A DNA stretch of 14,864 nucleotides, taken from the NCBI GenBank assembly GCA_015493675.1, contig WGCR01000119.1, positions 1-14,864 on the forward strand, written 5' to 3'. The notes under the pieces were generated by a model that had not been told where the DNA came from, did no database searches, and was given only the letters and a program-made list of their open reading frames with translations. The position numbers were made by a program, and so were the translations under genes. Shown in pieces: positions 1 through 5,994 of the stretch (the first letter of the stretch is position 1; the number at the start of each line of letters is the position of its first letter). This stretch comes from Anaerolineae bacterium (GTDB lineage Bacteria; Chloroflexota; Anaerolineae; J102).

Positions 1-22
1 CAGGCATCCCACACAACGCTTT

Positions 23-113
23 GCCACGAAGGCGCGAAGGCTTAAGAAGACACGAAGAAAACCTTCTATTTTTCCCTTCGTGTCTTTGTGCCTTCGTGTC
101 TTTGTGGTTTTTG
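23..113. repeat. Imperfect palindromic intergenic repeat, copy 1
   Basis: The right arm (about 74-111) read in reverse complement gives CCACAAAGACACGAAGGCAC followed by a second AAGACACGAAG. The left arm (about 25-58) carries CCACGAAGGCGCGAAGGC and then AAGACACGAAG. The two arms can therefore form a long imperfect hairpin. It lies just beyond the 3' end of the minus-strand cyclotransferase gene and could help end that transcript, although it has no good T-run. A diverged copy lies on the other side of the same gene at 1244-1320. Repeats of this flavour are familiar from the intergenic DNA of environmental bacteria including Chloroflexota. That familiarity is from memory, and the function is unknown. 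Confidence 0.6.
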
Positions 114-160
114 CCTCGCTATGAAAGGGTAGGTGTATAGTTACATTTTCAAAGCAACAT

Positions 161-1039
161 TCAGAACGTGATGCGCCCCAGATAAACGTTATAAACCGGC
201 GGCGTCAGTTCAATCTGGAATAACTTGGGCCACAGTTTCCCCGTGACAAATAGCCGGCCTCCCGCATCATCCCAGGCGATGCCATTGAGCACATTCGCCC
301 CAGGCCGATCTTCAGGCGGCAGCAGGCCCGAAAGATCGATCCAGGCTTTCACCCGCCCGGTCTCCGGATCAATCCGGGCAATGCGATCTGTTTGCCAGAC
401 ATTGGCGTAGACCTCGCCATCGATGTACTCCAGCTCGTTCAATTGCCACACCGGCCCTTTCTCATCCCGCACCGACACCTGACGCAACTCTTGCAGTGTA
501 TCCGGGTCCAGAAAATGCAGTGTGGGCGTGCCATCGCTCATGATCAACTCCCGGCCATTGTGCGTGAACCCCCAGCCCTCGGTGGGGTACTTGAACGATG
601 ACAGGAAATCAAAGCTCGCCCGATCATAGATAAAGCCCACATGCGATTGCCAGGTGAGCTGGTAAAGCCTGTCATTGTACAGCGTCACCCCCTCGCCGAA
701 ATAGGCGTCGGGCAGCGCCCGATATTGCAACACCTGCCCCGTCTCCAGAGCCACCTTGCGCAGTGAGGAACGCCCGCGCAAACCGGTGCCCTCGTAAAAA
801 TCCCCGTGATAATAAACCAATCCCTGGGTGAACGCATTGGAATCGTGGGGATAAACCGCAATCACCCGGTAGCCATAAACGGGCGTCTCGGCAGCCATAT
901 CCACGGGCGCATCCACAATGCCCGGATGAAAAGGCGCGACATCCGCTTCGGATGCCAGAGGCATGGCATAAGACGCCGATGCGATCAGCAGCAGCCACGC
1001 CAAAAATATCAAAGGAAAAAATAATCGCCGGGCCATCAT
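161..1039 (-). CDS. Secreted glutaminyl-peptide cyclotransferase (plant/bacterial type)
   Basis: This is a 292-residue protein of the five-bladed beta-propeller glutamine cyclotransferase family, which turns N-terminal glutamine of peptides into pyroglutamate with release of ammonia. Residues 1-25 form a signal peptide: MMARR, a hydrophobic stretch 6-20, then a possible cleavage site after SYA (25). The mature enzyme is therefore predicted outside the membrane. Family-like motifs are FTQGL (70-74), YEGTG (82-86), FGEG with the likely catalytic glutamate E116, TEGWGFT (153-159), SDG (168-170), NELE (201-204), NVWQTDRIARID (213-224) and LNGIAWD (251-257). The reading frame stays open to 1090, but the start at 1039 is chosen because the signal peptide begins there and a -10 element lies only 6 bases upstream (see promoter). 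There is no Shine-Dalgarno sequence. It is a single gene with no operon partner. The substrate proteins are unknown. Confidence 0.88.
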   Translation of the reverse strand: MMARRLFFPLIFLAWLLLIASASYAMPLASEADVAPFHPGIVDAPVDMAAETPVYGYRVIAVYPHDSNAFTQGLVYYHGDFYEGTGLRGRSSLRKVALETGQVLQYRALPDAYFGEGVTLYNDRLYQLTWQSHVGFIYDRASFDFLSSFKYPTEGWGFTHNGRELIMSDGTPTLHFLDPDTLQELRQVSVRDEKGPVWQLNELEYIDGEVYANVWQTDRIARIDPETGRVKAWIDLSGLLPPEDRPGANVLNGIAWDDAGGRLFVTGKLWPKLFQIELTPPVYNVYLGRITF

Positions 1040-1045
1040 GTTTTC

Positions 1046-1074
1046 ATTGTAGCCATTTACAGCACAGAAGGCAA
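1046..1074 (-). promoter_or_regulatory. Probable sigma70-type promoter giving a leaderless cyclotransferase mRNA
   Basis: On the minus strand, TTGCCT (1074-1069) and TACAAT (1051-1046) are separated by exactly 17 bases. The -10 matches consensus at 5 of 6 positions and the -35 at 4 of 6. The ATG at 1039 begins 7 bases after the last base of the -10, where transcription normally starts. The transcript would then begin at or next to the start codon and have no ribosome-binding leader. This fits the absence of any purine-rich SD sequence. Confidence 0.6.
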
Positions 1075-1243
1075 TCCCGGTCACAGGCATTTCGCAAAGT
1101 CACAACAGATCGAGGGAAACAACGAAACATTACGTCATTGCGGTGGAGCAGGGCGGCTGAGGAATCCAGCAAAGCGGCCTTCGCATCAGGAAAATATCCT
1201 GTCCGCCCACGTAACTACTAAGGTCGTCACCGGTCGTCACCCG

Positions 1244-1320
1244 AAAACCACTAAGACACAAAGGGAAATTTATACATTTTTTCTTCGTGTTCTTAGCACC
1301 TTTGTGCCCTTTGTGGTTTG
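1244..1320. repeat. Imperfect palindromic intergenic repeat, copy 2
   Basis: The left arm (1244-1266) has AAAACCACTAAGACACAAAGG. The right arm (about 1281-1320), in reverse complement, starts CAAACCACAAAGGGCACAAAGG and continues with CTAAGAACACGAAG. The arms pair imperfectly around an AT-rich centre. It is a diverged relative of the repeat at 23-113, in the same orientation, so the two copies bracket the cyclotransferase gene. Just before it, the 10-mer GGTCGTCACC occurs twice in tandem (1222-1241). The rest of the 1091-1380 gap shows no gene that I can support. Confidence 0.55.
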
Positions 1321-1380
1321 TTAACCGGGGTGCGTTAGCAGTTACCCGCCCACAGACATTTCAACGCCGCCTCTATTCTT

Positions 1381-1409
1381 TTGACAACGCGTCCATCCCT
1401 TGTTATACT
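1381..1409 (+). promoter_or_regulatory. Near-consensus promoter of the MFS-tetR unit
   Basis: TTGACA (1381-1386) is a perfect -35. It is followed by a 17-base spacer and TATACT (1404-1409), which matches 5 of 6 -10 positions. Transcription should begin near 1416, the first base of a palindromic operator. Such a strong promoter implies that the unit is normally held off by a repressor. Confidence 0.8.
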
Positions 1410-1415
1410 CTAAAC

Positions 1416-1433
1416 TTACCGACCGGTCAGTAA
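1416..1433. promoter_or_regulatory. Palindromic operator, likely bound by the TetR regulator at 3449-4057
   Basis: The 18-bp sequence TTACCGACCGGTCAGTAA reads almost the same on both strands; only the fifth pair breaks the symmetry. Its length, even symmetry and GACCGGTC core suit a TetR-family dimer site. It lies at about +1 to +18 of the predicted transcript, so bound protein would block RNA polymerase. The unit it controls ends in a tetR gene, which makes negative autoregulation the simplest model. The pairing with that protein is inferred. Confidence 0.72.
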
Positions 1434-1457
1434 CCTATTTATGGAGGCTCTGCCAAG

Positions 1458-2882
1458 ATGAAAAACTTCAACGAACAACAACGCAAACGCATTCTCATTC
1501 TGCTTTTCTTCGGCGTGCTGATGGGGGCGCTGGATATCGCAATCGTGGGTCCAGCCCTGCCCGTCATCCAACGCAGCTTCGCTGTAGACAGCCGCATGAT
1601 CAGCTGGGTGGTGACCGCCTACATCCTCTTCAACCTGGTGGGCACGCCCCTGATGGCCAAACTGGCCGACATCATCGGACATCGCACCATCTATATCGCC
1701 GACATCCTCATCTTCGCCACCGGCTCGCTGGTGGTAGCCCTCTCGCCCGTGTTCTGGGTGGTGCTGCTGGGTCGGGCCATCCAGGGATTCGGAGCCAGCG
1801 GCATCTTTCCCGTGGCGGCAGCGGTCATCGGCGACACCTTTCCGCCCGAAAAACGGGGCTCTGCCCTGGGCATGATCGGGGCGGTCTTCGGCGTCGCTTT
1901 TCTCATTGGCCCGATTCTGGGCGGCGTCATTCTCAAATTCCTGACCTGGCATTGGCTGTTCCTGATCAATATCCCCATCGCCCTCATCATCGCCTTCTTT
2001 GCCCTGAGACTGCTGCCCAATGAGCGTCCGGGCCTGAAAAATCCATTCGACTATCTGGGCCTGCTGATCACATCCGCCACGCTGGCGGCCCTCACCCTGG
2101 GCATCAATCAGCTCGATCCCCAGAATCTTTCTCCCGACACCGTATTCACCAGCCTGTTCTCACCGCGGGTATGGCCCTTTTTGCTGACCGCGATCATCCT
2201 GCTGCCCGTGCTGTGGATGGTGGAAAAGCGCGCCCAGGACCCCGTGGTGCAGGTGGCGCTATTCAAATCCCGCCAGATCAAACTGGTGGCGCTCATCGCC
2301 ATCGGCGCCGGTTTTGGCGAAGCCACGCTGGTTTTTGTGCCCGTGCTTCTGGTGCTGGCCTTCGGCGTCAGCGCTCACACCGCCAGTTTCATGCTGCTGC
2401 CGGCAGTGCTGGCCATGGCCGTAGGCTCGCCGCTGGCCGGACGCATGTTGGACAAAAAGGGATCGCGGCTGGTGATTCTCATCGGCTCGGGCCTGATGGC
2501 CGCGGGCATGTTGATCATCGGCCTGATACCCCTCAGCGTGGCCACATTCTATCTGGCCGCAGTGTTGGTGGGATTGGGTCTCAGCTCACTGTTAGGATCG
2601 CCGTTACGTTATATCATGCTCAATGAAGCGCCACATCACTATCGCACCGCGGCTCAGGCTCTTATCCGTCTTTTTACCGGCACAGGTCAACTGCTGGGCA
2701 GCGCCTTTGTAGGAGCCATCGCCGCCTCGCTGGGCGGGCAGGTCAGGGGATTCACCTCGGCCTATCTGGCCGTGGGCGGCATTGCCGTTCTTATCACCCT
2801 GCTGGCCCTGGCCCTCAAGAGCCAATCTGCCGAACGGGCCACAGTGGAGCGTCATGAAGCCGCAGCGGGCGTCAGGTCCTGA
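1458..2882 (+). CDS. MFS efflux transporter, DHA2-like drug:proton antiporter
   Basis: This is a 474-residue polytopic membrane protein. The DHA2/EmrB-type first-helix motif appears as LDIAIVGPALPVI (25-37). Loop 2-3 motif A is MAKLADIIGHR (66-76), helix 4 has LLGRAIQGFGASG (103-115), and the antiporter motif C is GPILGG (151-156), followed by WHWLFLINIPI (164-174). The length and these motifs suit a 14-helix proton-driven exporter, but the substrate cannot be read from sequence. The start is supported by GGAGG at 1443-1447, ten bases upstream. It is the first gene of a three-gene unit behind a strong promoter and operator, with a small membrane protein and a tetR gene following. That arrangement is typical of inducible drug or metabolite export. 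No truncation or frameshift was seen. Confidence 0.88.
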   Translation: MKNFNEQQRKRILILLFFGVLMGALDIAIVGPALPVIQRSFAVDSRMISWVVTAYILFNLVGTPLMAKLADIIGHRTIYIADILIFATGSLVVALSPVFWVVLLGRAIQGFGASGIFPVAAAVIGDTFPPEKRGSALGMIGAVFGVAFLIGPILGGVILKFLTWHWLFLINIPIALIIAFFALRLLPNERPGLKNPFDYLGLLITSATLAALTLGINQLDPQNLSPDTVFTSLFSPRVWPFLLTAIILLPVLWMVEKRAQDPVVQVALFKSRQIKLVALIAIGAGFGEATLVFVPVLLVLAFGVSAHTASFMLLPAVLAMAVGSPLAGRMLDKKGSRLVILIGSGLMAAGMLIIGLIPLSVATFYLAAVLVGLGLSSLLGSPLRYIMLNEAPHHYRTAAQALIRLFTGTGQLLGSAFVGAIAASLGGQVRGFTSAYLAVGGIAVLITLLALALKSQSAERATVERHEAAAGVRS

Positions 2883-2925
2883 TCCCACACAACAGCGCCA
2901 CTCCCCCCTCTCACAAGGAGACTCA

Positions 2926-3375
2926 ATGCACACCTTTTTGATGGATATTCACAGCCTCAACCGCTGGCTGGTTCTCATCGCCGCCCTCTACGCCCTGTTC
3001 GTCTATGGCCGCGGCTGGTTCGGCCGTCGCTCCTGGACAGAGCAGGCCCGCCGTCCCGGCGTCATCTTCACCATCCTGCTCGACATACAAGTCGTGCTGG
3101 GCGTCATTCTTTATGTCATCTTCAGCCCCATCACGACGCAAGGCTTCGCCAACGTGATGGGGAATCCCGCCAGCCGATTTTTCATCATGGAACACAGCGT
3201 TATGATGTTGCTGGCTGTGATCTTTGCGCATACGGGAGGAATTTTGATAAAAAGAGCCAAACCGGAATCGAAATTCAAGCGCGCCTTTCTTTTTTACGGC
3301 ATCGCATTTCTCATCATCCTGGCGTCTACTCCCTGGCCATTCATGCCAGGCTATGGACGCCCCTGGTTATTTTAA
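2926..3375 (+). CDS. Small four-helix integral membrane protein, 'cytochrome b-like' family
   Basis: This is a 149-residue protein with four hydrophobic segments at about 13-27, 46-67, 88-107 and 120-138. It ends in a TPWPF..GYGRPWLF motif (135-149). It resembles a family of roughly 150-residue proteins in Bacteroidetes and Chloroflexota often labelled 'cytochrome B'; I recall similar LHSGLRW-like starts and IPWPF ends there. Histidines at 9, 90 and 102 lie in or near helices and could bind haem, but this is unproven. The ATG at 2926 is preferred over upstream starts because AAGGAG lies 5 bases before it and the protein then begins at its conserved-looking MHTFLMDIHSLNRW. It follows the MFS gene by 43 bases and is probably co-transcribed. 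Its role in export or sensing is unknown. Confidence 0.75.
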   Translation: MHTFLMDIHSLNRWLVLIAALYALFVYGRGWFGRRSWTEQARRPGVIFTILLDIQVVLGVILYVIFSPITTQGFANVMGNPASRFFIMEHSVMMLLAVIFAHTGGILIKRAKPESKFKRAFLFYGIAFLIILASTPWPFMPGYGRPWLF

Positions 3376-3448
3376 TCGTCCGCCCGGATAACGCTCCCAG
3401 GCCCGCGAATCAACAGCCTGGCGATCGCCCCGCTCCAAAATCATCCTC

Positions 3449-4057
3449 ATGGCCCCATCCGACACCCGTCAACACATCCTGGAAGAAGCGACGCGTCTGT
3501 TTGTAGCCGAAGGCTATGTGGGCCTCTCGATGCGGCGCCTGGCCGAGCAAGTGGGCGTCTCCAAGGCCGGGCTCTATTATCATTTCAAAGATAAAGAGGC
3601 GCTATTTCTGGCCATCCTCACCGACAACCTGCTGGAAATCGAGAAAATTATCAATCAGGCCCGGAGGCAGGACGTCCCTGCTGAGGCAAAAATCCGTCGC
3701 ATCTTCACCGGCATTTTCCAGCGCAGTCCCGAGCAGCAGGCCATCATCCGCCTGGCCAGCCAGGAAGCGGGGCATCTCAGCCCGGAGGCGCGTAAAGCCT
3801 TTCGGCAGCTCTATCACCAGAAATTCACCGCCCAGATTCAGGTCATCTTGCAGGAAGGCATCGACGCGGGCGAATTGCGGGAGATGGACGCCCGCCACGC
3901 TACCTGGATTCTGCTGGGTATGATGTATCCCTACTTCTACCCCTCTCACCGCAAAGAAATGGGCGATCCCCAGGTGGCGCTGGATCTGATGCTGACCATC
4001 TTTTTCGAAGGAGCCAACAAACAGGTGCGACGCTCTGAGGAAGAACGTCGCACCTGA
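3449..4057 (+). CDS. TetR/AcrR-family transcriptional regulator
   Basis: This is a 202-residue repressor. The N-terminal DNA-binding domain covers about residues 5-55: RQHILEEATRLFVAEGYVG, SMRRLAEQVGVSKAGLYYHF and KDKEALF, with the recognition helix near VSKAGLYYHF. The remaining roughly 140 residues form the helical ligand-binding and dimerisation domain, too variable to predict an inducer. It is the last gene of the MFS unit, 73 bases after the small membrane protein. It very likely binds the palindrome at 1416-1433 and so controls its own synthesis with that of the exporter. No clear SD precedes the ATG, and no in-frame start was found further upstream, so translation may be modest. The last codons contain half of a perfect inverted repeat. 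Confidence 0.9.
   Translation: MAPSDTRQHILEEATRLFVAEGYVGLSMRRLAEQVGVSKAGLYYHFKDKEALFLAILTDNLLEIEKIINQARRQDVPAEAKIRRIFTGIFQRSPEQQAIIRLASQEAGHLSPEARKAFRQLYHQKFTAQIQVILQEGIDAGELREMDARHATWILLGMMYPYFYPSHRKEMGDPQVALDLMLTIFFEGANKQVRRSEEERRT
4022..4056. terminator. Bidirectional terminator-like stem-loop between convergent tetR and fumarase genes
   Basis: CAGGTGCGACG (4022-4032) and CGTCGCACCTG (4046-4056) are perfect inverted repeats, giving an 11-bp GC-rich stem with a 13-base loop. The right arm runs into the tetR stop codon (4055-4057). The fumarase genes converge from the other side, with only 11 bases between the stop codons. One structure could therefore serve both transcripts. The minus-strand side is followed by a T-rich TGTTTGTTGG and the plus-strand side has no T-run, so termination may be better for the fumarase transcript. 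Confidence 0.55.
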
Positions 4058-4068
4058 GGAAAGACAAT

Positions 4069-4683
4069 CTAGCCAACCAACTGCTTGAAACGCTCTTCCG
4101 ACTCGGCCAGGACCTTATCGTGAATGCTTTGGCCGTGGCTGTCCATGGTCACCACCACCGGGAAATCTTCCACCCGGATAACCCACATGGCCTCGGGCAC
4201 GCCGAATTCCAGTTTGTAGACATCCACAACTTCCTTGACGGACTGGGCGATGAGGGTGGCGGCGCCACCGATGGCATGAAAATAGACCGCGGGTTGATCG
4301 TGGCAGGCCTGCAAGGTTTTCCCGGCCATGCCGCCCTTGCCAATCACACCCTTCAGATTGAAGAACTTGATGACCTCGGCCTCATACACTTCCTCCCGGA
4401 TGCTGGTGGTGGGGCCGGCTGCCACAAAGCTCCACGAGCCATCTTCATTCTTTTTGACCACCGGGCCGCAATGATAGATGACGCCGCCGTTGAGCAACGG
4501 CTTCAATTTCTCCAGCAGCGCTACATCCTCCGGGTCGTCCGACTGATTGCGAATGAAATGCTCGATCAAGAACTTGTGAGCGGCATCTCGTCCGGTTACG
4601 ATAATGCCGTTCAGCAGCACAGAATCGCCCACATGCAGCGAGCGGATATCTTCATCAGAAATGGGGGTTGTCAGCCTAAGCAT
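4069..4683 (-). CDS. Fumarate hydratase class I, beta subunit
   Basis: This is the 204-residue C-terminal-type subunit of two-subunit class I fumarase, which with the alpha subunit interconverts fumarate and malate in the cytoplasmic TCA cycle. Visible family motifs are SVLLNGIIVTGRDAAHK (21-37), GGVIYHCGPVV (66-76), AAGPTTSIREE (88-98), GKGGMAGKT (115-123), FHAIGGAA (135-142) and FPVVVTMDSHGQSIH (174-188). The length is normal for the family. Its ATG overlaps the end of the alpha gene by 8 bases (ATGCTTAG), so translation is probably coupled. The related L-tartrate dehydratase TtdB and other hydro-lyases share this fold. Fumarase is the better call on the motifs and because the organism otherwise shows central carbon metabolism, but the substrate is not proven. 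Confidence 0.88.
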   Translation of the reverse strand: MLRLTTPISDEDIRSLHVGDSVLLNGIIVTGRDAAHKFLIEHFIRNQSDDPEDVALLEKLKPLLNGGVIYHCGPVVKKNEDGSWSFVAAGPTTSIREEVYEAEVIKFFNLKGVIGKGGMAGKTLQACHDQPAVYFHAIGGAATLIAQSVKEVVDVYKLEFGVPEAMWVIRVEDFPVVVTMDSHGQSIHDKVLAESEERFKQLVG

Positions 4684-5575
4684 AGCTCACCTCCGCGACT
4701 TTGCCATCTACAAGTTTCACATTGAGTTCGGCGCGACGATTCGCCCAGCACATATAGGCAATGCTGACGAAATAGCAGGCGGGCAGACGATGGGCTGCGC
4801 CGATCTTGACGCCCAATACGGTCGTCTTGCCGCCAAAGCCCATGGGACCGATGCCCAGTTCATTGGCCTCGACGAAAATACGCTCTTCCAGAGCCGCCAA
4901 ATCGGGATTGGGGTTGAGATCATTCACTTTGCGCAGCAACTGCTTCTTGGCCACCATGTAACCTGTGCCGCGATCGCCGCCAATGGCGATGCCCAGCACG
5001 GCCGGCGCACAGCCTTTGCCCTGGGCCTTCAGCACGGCGTCCAGCACAACGCGGCGCACGCCTTCCAGATCGCGCCCCGCGCCCAGCCGACTGTCGGGCA
5101 GCTTGTATTGCGTGGAGACATTCTCACTGCCGCCGCCCTTCAATTGCAGGGTGATGAAAATGCGGTCCTCGTCCCATTCGTGAAAATGAATGGTCGGAAA
5201 CTCGATGCCAAGATTATTGCCGCTGTTCTTGCCGGTGAGGCTATCCACGGCATTGGGGCGCAGATAGGAATGGGCGGTCGCCTGGGCCACAGCCTCTTCA
5301 ATTTGCGCTTTCAGCATACGCGTCGAGACGCCGAAAGGATAATGCACTTCAAAGATAGGCGTACCGGTATCCTGGCAGATAGGCGTGCTCTTTTCTCGGG
5401 CCATTTCCACATTTTGTAAAATGGTTCCCAGCGCCTGTTCCGCCGCCGAGCCCGGTTCTTCCTGCGCTTTACCCTTCTCCAGCGCCTCCACCATATCCTG
5501 AGGCAAATCAGTGGCCGCTTTTCGCACCAGTTCCAATAGCGGTTCGACCAGATCTAACTTGAGGGGTTCGCTCAT
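4676..5575 (-). CDS. Fumarate hydratase class I, alpha subunit (iron-sulfur)
   Basis: This 299-residue subunit carries the 4Fe-4S cluster of class I fumarase. Likely cluster cysteines are C67 in TPICQDTGTPIF, C189 in GKGCAPAVLGIAIGGDRG and C276 in CWANRRAE. C267 lies close to the last of these and makes the third ligand less certain. Other family signatures are SLTGKNSGNN (112-121), LKGGGSEN (145-152) and GIGPMGFGGKTT (241-252). The ATG at 5575 is chosen because GGAGG stands 5 bases upstream and the protein starts in typical alpha-subunit fashion. An in-frame extension to 5689 has no family-like sequence. It is the first gene of the operon, overlapping the beta-subunit gene by 8 bases. A cluster of this type is usually oxygen-sensitive, which hints at low-oxygen growth or protection. 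Confidence 0.9.
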   Translation of the reverse strand: MSEPLKLDLVEPLLELVRKAATDLPQDMVEALEKGKAQEEPGSAAEQALGTILQNVEMAREKSTPICQDTGTPIFEVHYPFGVSTRMLKAQIEEAVAQATAHSYLRPNAVDSLTGKNSGNNLGIEFPTIHFHEWDEDRIFITLQLKGGGSENVSTQYKLPDSRLGAGRDLEGVRRVVLDAVLKAQGKGCAPAVLGIAIGGDRGTGYMVAKKQLLRKVNDLNPNPDLAALEERIFVEANELGIGPMGFGGKTTVLGVKIGAAHRLPACYFVSIAYMCWANRRAELNVKLVDGKVAEVSYA

Positions 5576-5621
5576 GTGATCCTCCAGAAATTTGAGTTTA
5601 AGAAAACTTAACCAGTTGTTT

Positions 5622-5645
5622 ACGCTTTCTTGATGAAAAAAGCGT
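5622..5645 (-). other. Stem-loop in the fumarase mRNA leader
   Basis: On the minus strand, ACGCTTTTTT and AAGAAAGCGT pair over 10 bp (one G-U) with a CATC loop. A second, smaller hairpin (GTTAAG / CTTAAAC, 5612-5596) lies between it and the GGAGG of the alpha gene. Both fall inside the roughly 150-base leader predicted from the promoter at 5737-5768. They do not match a riboswitch class that I recognise. On the plus strand the same stem is followed by TTTTTG and could stop antisense reading. Confidence 0.4.
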
Positions 5646-5736
5646 TTTTGTGGATAGAATGGTTTCAGGCCATCAGCATTGGGCATCATCGTCCAATACC
5701 GACTTTACCATACCACCAAACCTCGCAAAAGTACGA

Positions 5737-5768
5737 ATTATCACACTAAAAATGGAAGTTGCTGACAA
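5737..5768 (-). promoter_or_regulatory. Possible extended -10 promoter of the fumarase operon
   Basis: On the minus strand, TGTGATAAT (5745-5737) is an extended -10 (TGn followed by GATAAT). TTGTCA (5768-5763) lies upstream, but with a 20-base gap that is longer than ideal. The extended -10 could compensate. Transcription would start near 5730, leaving a leader of about 155 bases. It stands back to back with the divergent ABC-transporter promoter at 5830-5858. Confidence 0.4.
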
Positions 5769-5829
5769 CATTTCGTCTTCAGATCAGCCATTGAGACAAA
5801 CATATCGGTTCAAACGTGGGTAGTCATTC

Positions 5830-5858
5830 TTGACAATCTGGCGAGGACTTTATATTAT
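5830..5858 (+). promoter_or_regulatory. Promoter of the ABC-importer permease genes
   Basis: TTGACA (5830-5835), a 17-base spacer and TATTAT (5853-5858) give a perfect -35 and a 5-of-6 -10. Transcription would begin near 5865, leaving a leader of about 130 bases before the ATG at 5995. The TTG of the -35 could open an in-frame extension of the permease, but overlap with the promoter argues against that start. I found no convincing repressor palindrome in the leader. Confidence 0.72.
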
Positions 5859-5994
5859 CCTTTTATCAGTAAATTATGCCAGCCCAAATACGTCGTTTCG
5901 GGATGTAATAACGGCGTCGGGACAGCAAGAATCTGGCAGAATTCGTCACCACACAGGATATCGTTGTACAACTGCTCTCGACGAGGAGAAGGCA

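Noticed and set aside
4604..5419. 271-codon plus-strand frame opposite the fumarase alpha gene
   Set aside because: The minus-strand frame carries all the fumarase motifs and an SD; this one has none.
5830..5994. TTG start extending the first permease by 55 residues
   Set aside because: The TTG is the -35 hexamer of a strong promoter, and the extension lacks family sequence, whereas the ATG at 5995 has GAGGAG 6 bases upstream.
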